A stretch of 19,769 nt of DNA, from positions 1-19,769 of the forward strand of contig UQSL01000031.1 of assembly GCA_900543705.1 (NCBI GenBank). Direction: 5' to 3'. Made by a program: the position numbers and the translations under genes. The notes beneath the pieces were generated by a model. The model saw only the letters and a list, made by a program, of their open reading frames with translations, had not been told where the DNA came from and did no database searches. This document shows, one piece after another, positions 1-5,839 of the stretch. Numbering within the stretch: position 1 is the first letter of the stretch; every line of letters starts with the position of its first letter. The stretch comes from an uncultured Oscillospiraceae bacterium (GTDB lineage: Bacteria > Bacillota > Clostridia > Oscillospirales > Ruminococcaceae).

Positions 1-25
1 TGTCTAACAAATGGGGTGCAGTTCA
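1..25 (+). mobile_element. Terminal inverted repeat of an IS3/IS150-group insertion sequence (element lies to the left)
   Basis: The first 25 bases begin TGTCTAACAAATGGGG and end TGCAGTTCA. The reverse complement starts TGAACTGCACCCC and ends TTAGACA, the layout of IS150-group IS3 ends (IS150 itself starts TGTACTGCACCC and continues to TTGGAC). The orientation makes this the right end of an element whose body is outside the window. No transposase sequence is present, so the assignment rests on the repeat alone. Confidence 0.55.
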
Positions 26-97
26 TTTGCAGCGGCCGCTTTTTTGGACATTACTAGCACACCGGGCGGCGAAAAAAGAATCCGCATGGGCAGAAGA

Positions 98-126
98 TTG
101 TAACCTCGTTTTGGGTATAGTATAAT
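98..126 (+). promoter_or_regulatory. Sigma-A promoter for the methyltransferase
   Basis: A -35 box TTGTAA (98-103) and a perfect -10 box TATAAT (121-126) are separated by 17 bases. Transcription would start near 133, leaving a leader of about 120 nt before the ATG at 256. No recognisable riboswitch or clear hairpin was seen in that leader. Confidence 0.65.
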
Positions 127-255
127 AGATAAAGCAGCCATTCTATTTTATTTTTTATGGCCCACCATTCGGCGTCGGCCAATTATCCCACTCACGCTTC
201 ACGTTCATGGTAATAATCCAAATAGAGTTTTTAGAATTAGAAAGAGGGAAGCAGA

Positions 256-1020
256 ATGGATTTACGACTTACGTTTGATGAAGATGAGCAAAACTACGAC
301 CGGTGGCGCCCAAGGTATTGCGCAAATCTATTCACCCGCATCTTGGAATACTCGGGTGTTGGAGGAGGGAGCCGTGCGCTTGAGGTCGGTATCGGGACCG
401 GACAGGCGACACTTCCTTTTTTGTGGGCCGGATGCGAGGTGCAGGCGGTGGAATACGGGGCGAACCTAGCCGCCTATTGTAAGGAAAAATTTGCAGAGTA
501 CTCCGGATTTCAGGTGTATATCGGCAAATTTGAGGAGTATGAGGAGCGAAAGAACAGCTTTGACTTGCTTTACTCCGCGACTGCGTTTCACTGGATGGAA
601 GTACAGGCGGGTTATCAAAAGGCATATGACCTGTTAAAGCCGGGTGGGACCATCGCTCTGTTTTGGAACCGGCCGGCAGTGGATGACCCCGGTGGTCCGC
701 TCGATGAGAAGATTCAGCGGATTTACAATACTTACCGACCGAGCGGAGCGGGGAAATCAAAGCAGGAAACCCCTTACCGTAAACGCTATGAGTTGTTGCT
801 GAAATATGGCTTTTCCGATGTGAGGACGGAGCTGTTTTTTTCCACAAGAGAGCTGAGCGCAAGGGAGTATATCTGCCTGCTGCGTACCTATTCCGATCAC
901 CGTGCCATGCCGGAAGAGGCCCGCATGGAGTTTGAACGGGAAATGGTACAGGCAATCGAATCTGAAGGTGGTGTCATCCGCCTTCGTGATACGATGGATC
1001 TGTATTTAGGCAGAAAATAA
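256..1020 (+). CDS. Class I SAM-dependent methyltransferase, substrate unknown
   Basis: A 254-residue cytosolic protein with a Rossmann-type methyltransferase fold. An N-terminal YDRWRPRY (14-21) resembles the YdraRPgY lead-in of this family. Motif I is ALEVGIGTGQAT (41-52), binding SAM. An acidic residue ends the second strand (E66 in QAVEYG), motif IV is LLYSATAFHWM (104-114), and a post-motif LKPGG is at 127-131. The C-terminal half (about 145-254) is the variable substrate-binding part and gives no clue to the acceptor, which could be a small molecule. The ATG is preceded by a purine-rich AAAGAGGGAAG ribosome-binding site. It is a single-gene unit with its own promoter and a strong terminator. 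The family call is firm; the substrate cannot be read from sequence. Confidence 0.9.
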   Translation: MDLRLTFDEDEQNYDRWRPRYCANLFTRILEYSGVGGGSRALEVGIGTGQATLPFLWAGCEVQAVEYGANLAAYCKEKFAEYSGFQVYIGKFEEYEERKNSFDLLYSATAFHWMEVQAGYQKAYDLLKPGGTIALFWNRPAVDDPGGPLDEKIQRIYNTYRPSGAGKSKQETPYRKRYELLLKYGFSDVRTELFFSTRELSAREYICLLRTYSDHRAMPEEARMEFEREMVQAIESEGGVIRLRDTMDLYLGRK

Positions 1021-1070
1021 CGACGGTTTTGTTTATCAGGAAGATGTTAATATAATAGTGGCGAAAACAT

Positions 1071-1116
1071 AAAGATACCCCAACCGCCGGATGTGTATGG
1101 CGATTGGGGTATCTTT
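1071..1116. terminator. Bidirectional intrinsic terminator
   Basis: A perfect 13-bp stem pairs 1071-1083 with 1104-1116, and an inner CGCC/GGCG (1085-1088 with 1099-1102) extends it. One arm starts with an A-run and the other ends with a T-run, so it can work in both directions: after the plus-strand methyltransferase and after the minus-strand small gene at 1172-1345. Confidence 0.8.
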
Positions 1117-1171
1117 AAATCATGGACTCGATAAAACCTATCGTTTCCAAAGACAAAGTGCAGAGGCAGCC

Positions 1172-1345
1172 TTAGTCATCGCCTTTTGTTAAGTTGTCTG
1201 CATAATGGCACAGACTTTCAAAGGAGTTGATGCCGCCAGCGCGGGTCCACATGGACTCCTGTACATAATCCGGCAGGGAGTTGAAATACTCTTTTGCCTG
1301 CTGGTCATAGGCGAGGAGCGTGTCGAGTGAATCATATTTTTTCAT
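1172..1345 (-). CDS. Conserved-looking small hypothetical protein, 57 aa
   Basis: A 57-residue soluble protein beginning MKKYDSLDTLLAYDQQAKEY. The start is set by a good Shine-Dalgarno, CGGAGGG, about 5 bases before the ATG at 1345. The longer upstream reading frame lacks such a site and its translation looks random. Aromatic and acidic residues are frequent; there is no signal peptide, membrane segment or cysteine pair. The core SLPDYVQESMWTRAG followed by a second short helix (SFESLCHYADNL) suggests a small helical protein. Similar short proteins with a YFxSLPxYVQE-like core seem familiar from Clostridia, but I know no function. It is convergent with the methyltransferase and shares its bidirectional terminator. 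Confidence 0.6.
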   Translation of the reverse strand: MKKYDSLDTLLAYDQQAKEYFNSLPDYVQESMWTRAGGINSFESLCHYADNLTKGDD

Positions 1346-1440
1346 GGAAACCCTCCGTTTTGGTGATGCACACCAGGATTTTGACGCGGAATCTGCGCGC
1401 CTGTAACGGTAGTATTCCAAAACAAGAGCGGGATATGTAC

Positions 1441-1467
1441 AAACAGAAGGCACAGCCTTCTGTTTTT
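1441..1467. terminator. Intrinsic terminator hairpin
   Basis: AACAGAAGGC (1442-1451) pairs perfectly with GCCTTCTGTT (1455-1464) around a 3-nt loop. A TTTTT run follows on the plus strand, and a weaker TTTGT run follows on the minus strand. It sits just beyond the 3' end of the minus-strand catalase remnant, so it may be that gene's original terminator. Confidence 0.6.
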
Positions 1468-1508
1468 ATAATTTATCTTGTTTTTTATTGTTCTTGTTGA
1501 GTACGATA

Positions 1509-1986
1509 TCATTCGCAGCGGCTTTCCACTTGTTTTCCAATATTTTTATCCGATTTCGTCAAGTAACCGATCTCGCAATTCTGGATGTCCTGCGGCATCC
1601 GGTATAACTCGACGGCGAGGTTGTTGCTTTGTGGAGGTCTTCGCCTGCAATATTGGGATTCTCTCCGGCCAGGCGGACAGCTTCCTGCCTAGTCAGATAC
1701 TGCACGCCCGCCGCCGGGCGCCAGTGGTATTTGACGTAAGTTCGCTTTCCATCCATGTTTTTCCATACAAAGGTAGTGATGCCATAGCCGCACATATGCC
1801 GGTAGCTTGTCAGTGTGCCTCAGTCGCTGTACAGCCAGTTCAGCATATGGATGGTTTCCGGGGTGCGCGCAATAAACTCCCACAGCCGTCTGGGATCGGG
1901 CAAATTATCTTCGGGGAAGGGGAGAGTGCCGCAATCGTCTGAGGAAACCGGATGGCATCCCGTACAAAGAAAACCGGGATATGGTT
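1509..1986 (-). pseudogene. Catalase (clade KatA/KatE-type haem catalase) pseudogene, internal fragment
   Basis: Minus-strand translation gives consecutive catalase blocks in different frames. NHIPVFFVRDAIRFP begins at about 1986. After a one-base loss near 1904-1907 come WEFIARTPETIHMLNWLY, an in-frame TGA (1820-1822), then SYRHMCGYGITTFVWKN and YVKYHWRPAAGVQYLT, and EAVRLAGENPNIAGEDLHKA. After another frame change near 1640 a weaker AVELY...MPQDIQNC block follows, ending at the stop at 1509. Intact catalases are about 480-500 residues. The N-terminal part of about 100 residues, including the catalytic histidine, and the C-terminal part with the haem-ligand tyrosine are both missing. The gene is therefore non-functional. 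It once encoded hydrogen-peroxide dismutation. The junction near 1986 lies only about 70 bases before the flavodoxin gene. Confidence 0.85.
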
Positions 1987-2054
1987 GCAATGGAAAAGGT
2001 ATTTTTGTTCATATTTGTATGGTAAGGTAAAAGAAAAAATAGGAGGTATTTCTG

Positions 2055-2591
2055 ATGAAATATGCGGTGCTGTACAGCAGCAAAACCGGAAACACAAAAC
2101 AGCTTTCCGACTGCCTGATGGGATTGTTAGGAAACAAAGCAAGGTGTATTGAGATGACACCGGGAATGCCGGCTCCAGAAGAGGATCTCCTGCTCATCGG
2201 GTATTGGGTGGATAAGGGGACCTGCCCGGAGGAAGTCAAGGAGCTGCTACAGCGTCTTGAGGGTAAGAAAATTCTCTTCTTTGCAACTGCCGGATTTGGG
2301 CAGACACAGTCCTACTTTTCTCAGATTGCTGCCGGAGTAGAGGCACTGGCGAAGGAAAACAACGAGGTGCTTGGCAGCTTTTTCTGCCAGGGCAGAATGC
2401 CGGAAGGCATCAGAGCCCGGTATGAAGCGATGCTGCGGGAAAACCCGGAAGATAAAAAGGCACGTGTTTTTCTTCATAATTTTGAACAGGCGCTCTGCCA
2501 CCCAAACGCGGAAGATCTGAAAAACCTCCTCGATTTTGCGGTGCGCCTCCTGCCGGAAGAAATAGGAAAGGGAGAAAACGGGAATGTTTGA
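2055..2591 (+). CDS. Flavodoxin-family protein
   Basis: A 178-residue cytosolic protein with the flavodoxin fold, expected to bind FMN and carry electrons. The phosphate-binding loop is SSKTGNT (8-14), directly after the first beta strand. Further conserved-looking blocks are WVDKGTCPEE (51-60), ATAGFG (77-82, the second flavin loop) and CQGRMPEGIRARYEAML (111-127). These are typical of a subfamily of short flavodoxins in gut Clostridia; the one paired with the bilirubin reductase BilR (named BilS) is similar in type, but no bilR is present here, so that name is not justified. The start has an AGGAGG site 7-8 bases upstream. It overlaps the following DUF3006-like frame by 8 bases, indicating a former two-gene operon. 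Family call firm, redox partner unknown. Confidence 0.88.
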   Translation: MKYAVLYSSKTGNTKQLSDCLMGLLGNKARCIEMTPGMPAPEEDLLLIGYWVDKGTCPEEVKELLQRLEGKKILFFATAGFGQTQSYFSQIAAGVEALAKENNEVLGSFFCQGRMPEGIRARYEAMLRENPEDKKARVFLHNFEQALCHPNAEDLKNLLDFAVRLLPEEIGKGENGNV

Positions 2592-2758
2592 GACAGAATA
2601 TCTGATCAAGCGTATTGATGGGGATTATGCCATGTTGACTGTAGATGGTTTTGATGAAAACCTTGGTTACTATAGCGCTGCTTCCTCCCGGTGTGGACGA
2701 GGGTGTCCGTTTACTTTATAAGATTTTGTATATACATTTTATATCGAAACCAAAATAA
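2584..2758 (+). pseudogene. DUF3006-like small protein gene, frameshifted
   Basis: The start overlaps the flavodoxin stop and has a GGAAAGGGAG ribosome-binding site. The first part reads MFETEYLIKRIDGDYAMLTV, matching the RxEGDYAV lead-in of DUF3006 proteins, then GFDENL. The frame then goes wrong: the zero frame ends at 2721 after an implausible serine/cysteine-rich stretch. The frame one base later reads ALLPPGVDEGVRLLYK, the expected second half of a DUF3006 domain, and stops at 2758, right at the base of the terminator. One extra base near 2671-2673 (in the AACCTTGG stretch) explains this. If it is real, the gene is broken; a sequencing error is the alternative. The function of DUF3006 is unknown. 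Confidence 0.6.
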
Positions 2759-2804
2759 CAAACTGCCCGGAAGGAATGTTCCTGCCGGGCAGTTTGTTAT
2801 ATTT
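2757..2804 (+). terminator. Intrinsic terminator of the flavodoxin operon
   Basis: A perfect 14-bp stem pairs 2757-2770 with 2785-2798 and is extended by GGA/TCC inside the loop. A T-rich tail (TTTGTTATATTTAT) follows. It begins at the stop codon of the frameshifted DUF3006 reading frame. Confidence 0.8.
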
Positions 2805-2830
2805 ATGAAAAAAGTTATAGATCAAGAGCT

Positions 2831-3190
2831 TCAAATGAACGGGCGGGCTTTTTGTATGTTCCCAGTCAGAAGGGCAAAGAGTAAAATCCCTACAGCCAGC
2901 ACAAGGAGTTTTTGCGGGAAAAACAGGGGATCAGGGGCGTCCAGCTGGTCGCGGACAAAAGGGACACCATAGGTCATAGCCTCTGCTAGGGCAAATAATT
3001 GCATATAATGCCGAAAGCCAGTTCATCCCAGGTGGGATAAAAACGTTTTGTTACTTCGGAGATGGTTTTCAGCTTTTTTCGGATAATAGTTGATGGTGTT
3101 GTCTTTGCAGCTCTGGTTTCGGCCGATCATCCCTTGATGGTAGTAGGCTGAGAGTTTCTTCAAAGAAGCGATAGGACAGTACCTACTAGC
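2831..3190 (-). pseudogene. Possible remnant of a membrane protein gene (C-terminal part)
   Basis: The minus strand is open from about 3190 except for one TGA at 3023-3025. The last 57 codons read as a plausible C-terminus: EAMTYGVPFVRDQLDAPDP, then a strong hydrophobic helix (KLLVLAVGILLFALL) and a basic tail, ending at 2831. In layout this resembles the last helix of ABC-2-type permeases, but I cannot confirm the family. The ATG at 3004 has no ribosome-binding site, so an intact small gene is unlikely. The part upstream of the stop shows no domain I recognise, and may belong to a different frame. Confidence 0.3.
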
Positions 3191-3205
3191 TTTGAAAGCA
3201 AAATT

Positions 3206-3496
3206 AAGTTTAGTGTGAAAAATATGATTAATATGATTTCATCGCTCTATTATGTTACATTCCGATATAAGGTCGAGCAAATTCCAGACTCATTTGCCAT
3301 GCAGCATTCTTGTAGATATGAAGTCTGTTTCATCTTGATTTTTAGCAGTATTGGTTAATAAATTATAAAAAAAGGATGAAATACCATCCTATCGGAGAAT
3401 TTTAAGAATAAATTTCCTTCTGGAGGATGCATTTTCAGCTTTCCGGACTTTCTGCTTGATATGATGGGAGTATCAATTTTGAAAGAGGGATGCTAA
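3206..3496. other. AT-rich intergenic stretch with no gene
   Basis: This stretch upstream of the sensor kinase has no open frame with a start and ribosome-binding site on either strand, and no convincing -35/-10 pair. It holds only the small hairpin at 3373-3390. A possible weak -10 (TATGAT) lies just upstream of 3470 with no good -35 partner. Confidence 0.4.
3364..3390 (-). terminator. Terminator-like hairpin on the minus strand
   Basis: AGGATG (3373-3378) pairs with CATCCT (3385-3390) around six bases. On the minus strand the hairpin is followed by a run of seven Ts. The stem is short and there is no minus-strand gene upstream of it, so it may be a relic or may stop antisense transcription. 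Confidence 0.35.
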
Positions 3497-4894
3497 ATGG
3501 AACAAATCTTGTTACTGGCAAAACACATGATGTCATACTTGACATGCGCAATTTTTCTGACGAAACTCTGTTGTTCTCAAGGAAAACACCTTGCCACCTA
3601 TTTGAAACTTGCCCTGGTTTCCCTGTTGGCAGCCATGGTCACCACTGCGGCGGGCAAAATCTTTTCTGTCCCGTTCATCAGCATTCTCATGGTTATTCTG
3701 CCTGGACTATATTTTCACATTCTAGGAAGAGGAAAACTGCTGACCGTCATTTTGCTCGCCCTGGATGTGTACACGTTAACCTTGTTTCTCAACATGGTAT
3801 TGGGCAGTGCTGCTTATGCTGTTATGAGATTGCTGTTTCACAGCGGGAATGCTCTTTTGACTGCGGCGTGTAATCTTGTCCTTTTTGCGGCAGCAGTAGG
3901 GCTGATGTTCTTCTTTCTGCCCAAACGGGAAATCCGGGACAAAGAGTTAGAGGGATCTGGATTTTATTCCGTAAGCTCTCTGTGTATCTTTGTGCTGTTG
4001 TGTATTCTGGCTGTAATTTTACCAAACTATCTTTCTCAAACGCAGGTAGAATGGTTCTTCGCATTAAACGCTCTGGTCATGGTCGCTGTTATTTTGATCG
4101 CAATTGGTGAAAATCGCCGGGAAAAAAGGAAAGTGGACAAACTGATGAAGGATATCCGGGATCTCAGCAGTCAACTCCATCATAACAAAGAATATCTTCC
4201 TGCCATCAGGCGCCGGATTGAAGCAGAATTCGAACGGCTCAACAGCCAGACGAATGCGACAGAAATTGCACAGGAGCTTGCTCCGATGAAAGAAGAAGTC
4301 GATAGGCTTTATGCCGAACAGATGAAGGAGGGCCGTAGGGAATTTCTCTGCGCTTTGACCCCGGTGAAGACCGGGATTATGTTGCTTGACGGATTACTGG
4401 ATGATTTTCACAGTCGAATGGCGGCGGAAAATATCTTGTTTCGGGTCAATGTCTATGATTCTCCGGCTATTTTACTCAAAGAAAATCAAATTCCTCAAAA
4501 CAAGCTGCTCGAACTCATCGGCGATGTACTGGCAAACGCCATCAACGCGATAAAACGCAAAGAGACACCCCTTGAGGATGGGGAGACCGTAGAACTTTCT
4601 ATGGGAGTTTCCGAATATGACTATTATGAAATTGAAGTGTACGACAGTGGTGAGCCGTTTCCAGAAGAAATTCTTCGGGAATTCGGACGCCGGGGATTGA
4701 CGACCGGAGGCACCGGGCAGGGAATCGCCAACATGCTGGAGACTTTGAGAACCTATCATATCGCTTTGTCCATCACCGAGTTTTCAGAAGAAGAGGAGTT
4801 TGCCAAGTGTATGGACTTTTGTTTTGGTGAAGAATTTGAAATATCTTTTCGGGGAGAACGCTCTGGAATCTTCCGGTTATATTCAGAAGAATAA
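3497..4894 (+). CDS. AgrC-like sensor histidine kinase, GHKL family, orphan
   Basis: A 465-residue membrane protein. Residues 1-205 hold about seven hydrophobic segments (roughly 2-24, 34-53, 55-76, 80-103, 119-141, 158-177, 186-205), as in peptide-sensing kinases of the AgrC/ComD class. A predicted coiled linker follows (206-285). The HATPase_c domain has an N-box IGDVLANAINAIKRK (341-355), a G1 box VYDSGEPFPEEIL (381-393) and a glycine lid GLTTGGTGQGIANM (400-413). The phospho-acceptor box is atypical: QLHHNKEYLPAI (226-237), where AgrC proteins usually have RHDxxNHL; H228 or H229 would be the acceptor. The start has an AGAGGG site 8 bases upstream. No response regulator, agrB or agrD lies nearby, so any partner must be encoded elsewhere. 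The signal is unknown. Confidence 0.85.
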   Translation: MEQILLLAKHMMSYLTCAIFLTKLCCSQGKHLATYLKLALVSLLAAMVTTAAGKIFSVPFISILMVILPGLYFHILGRGKLLTVILLALDVYTLTLFLNMVLGSAAYAVMRLLFHSGNALLTAACNLVLFAAAVGLMFFFLPKREIRDKELEGSGFYSVSSLCIFVLLCILAVILPNYLSQTQVEWFFALNALVMVAVILIAIGENRREKRKVDKLMKDIRDLSSQLHHNKEYLPAIRRRIEAEFERLNSQTNATEIAQELAPMKEEVDRLYAEQMKEGRREFLCALTPVKTGIMLLDGLLDDFHSRMAAENILFRVNVYDSPAILLKENQIPQNKLLELIGDVLANAINAIKRKETPLEDGETVELSMGVSEYDYYEIEVYDSGEPFPEEILREFGRRGLTTGGTGQGIANMLETLRTYHIALSITEFSEEEEFAKCMDFCFGEEFEISFRGERSGIFRLYSEE

Positions 4895-4981
4895 CCAATT
4901 GGCCGGGTGAATGGGCATAAGACAAGCAGCGATGATTTTTGCCGCCTTTATACAGCTTTTATTTTATGTGACCTGAAAAAT

Positions 4982-5021
4982 AACCCCGGCGGGCTAATTT
5001 TGGCCCGCCGGGGTTTCCATA
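4982..5021 (+). terminator. Intrinsic terminator, possibly used from both sides
   Basis: A perfect 13-bp GC-rich stem pairs 4982-4994 (AACCCCGGCGGGC) with 5003-5015. The tail TTTCCATAACTTATTTT is only moderately T-rich. It follows the sensor kinase by about 90 bases and lies beyond the 3' end of the minus-strand peptidase remnant. Confidence 0.7.
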
Positions 5022-5067
5022 ACTTATTTTATCAGACTAGAAGCCCTGTTACAGGGTAATCTGGATT

Positions 5068-5430
5068 TTAGATGTTTTCATCCGTCTTGACATTGTTAAA
5101 GATGTTGTCGAGCAGGCACATGGCGGTCATGGAGCCGGTTACTTCTCCGCAATGGATATTTGCATTGACAAAGTAAGCGGGCATCCCACGAAGCCATGAT
5201 TTCCAAATCTCCACCAAAACAAACAGTTTATGTATCTTCTCGTACATTTGATCCGGCGAGGAGTAAATGGCATAGGGCGCAATCTTCTGAGCCTTGCGTA
5301 TGGGAAAGAAGCATCTGTTATAAAGCACGCGTATTGTTCGAGCACATCATTAGAAGAGCGGCTGAAGCTTAATTTCAGGGAATATGGGAGGGCTGTTATA
5401 TTGCATTTTGTATGCAAGAATTTCTCTCAT
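5068..5430 (-). pseudogene. M14-family zinc carboxypeptidase pseudogene (N-terminal fragment)
   Basis: The best block is MPAYFVNANIHCGEVTGSMT followed by AMCLLDNIFNN. This matches the start of the M14 catalytic domain, where the H and E of the IHxxE motif bind zinc. Upstream, IYSSPDQMYEKIHKL resembles the usual Y-x-x-hydrophobic-x-K-I lead-in. The KSWLRGMP block follows too closely, so an internal deletion is likely. Further upstream in the same frame, an ATG at 5430 starts a short peptide that ends in two adjacent stop codons at 5347-5352. The reading frame ends at 5068, right after the zinc motif, although M14 domains need about 300 residues. It is therefore non-functional. The family assignment is good for the core block and tentative for the upstream part. 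Confidence 0.55.
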
Positions 5431-5441
5431 GATTTGCTTCT

Positions 5442-5482
5442 TTTACAAAAAGGGACGGCGGAAAAATTCTTCCGCCGTGCCC
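5442..5482 (-). terminator. Intrinsic terminator of the minus-strand ATPase-comM-Dabb operon
   Basis: On the minus strand GGG-C-ACGGCGGAA (5482 down to 5470) pairs with TTCCGCCGTCCC (5463 down to 5452) with a single-base bulge. A TTTTTGT tract follows. It lies 18 bases beyond the Dabb-domain gene stop. Confidence 0.8.
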
Positions 5483-5500
5483 GAATCTGTCTTTGGAAAA

Positions 5501-5797
5501 TCAAACGATATAGTCGCAGGCCGCACGTCCTGTGATAACCTGATGGACGAATTCTTGTACTTTTTTATGCGCGGGATGCTTCCGGTACGCAGCCAGGTGT
5601 TCCTTGCTGTCGAATTCCGAATACAGGCATAAATCCCAGCCGTTTTCCGGAATGCCGATGCCGACTTCCGCCTTCAAAGGCCCCGGTAAACCGCACACAA
5701 ACCCCTCCAGCCCCTCCTTAATTTTTAGCGCGTTTGCCACTTTCAGCCCCTGCTCTGCTTCTTCTTTCAAATTCCAAAATACAATGTGTTTTACCAT
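5501..5797 (-). CDS. Dabb-domain (stress-responsive alpha/beta-barrel) protein
   Basis: A 98-residue protein matching one Dabb domain end to end. It starts MVKHIVFWNLKEEA, has the central strand WDLCLYSEFDSKEHLAAY (54-71) and the typical HPAHKKV (74-80) before the last helix. Dabb proteins are dimeric ferredoxin-like folds; some are cyclases or degradative enzymes, but most single-domain bacterial ones have no proven reaction. The start is set by an AAAGGAC site about 10 bases upstream. It is the last gene of the operon, 42 bases after comM, and is followed by a strong terminator. The domain call is firm; no substrate can be inferred. Confidence 0.85.
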   Translation of the reverse strand: MVKHIVFWNLKEEAEQGLKVANALKIKEGLEGFVCGLPGPLKAEVGIGIPENGWDLCLYSEFDSKEHLAAYRKHPAHKKVQEFVHQVITGRAACDYIV

Positions 5798-5839
5798 GGT
5801 TGTTTCGTCCTTTCTAAATTGTGATGGTGTGATGAGACT

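Noticed and set aside
31..46. AGCGGCCGCT followed by TTTTT near the left edge, as a terminator or cloning-site trace
   Set aside because: The palindrome has no loop and cannot form a normal terminator stem. A single NotI site is not evidence of vector sequence, since no other vector-like sequence is present.
1478..1942. Plus-strand open frame of 154 codons
   Set aside because: It runs antisense to the catalase remnant, whose minus-strand protein similarity is unmistakable.
2691..2972. Plus-strand open frame of 93 codons spanning the flavodoxin terminator
   Set aside because: It runs through a strong terminator hairpin and has no domain. Its first codons coincide with the shifted end of the DUF3006-like gene region.
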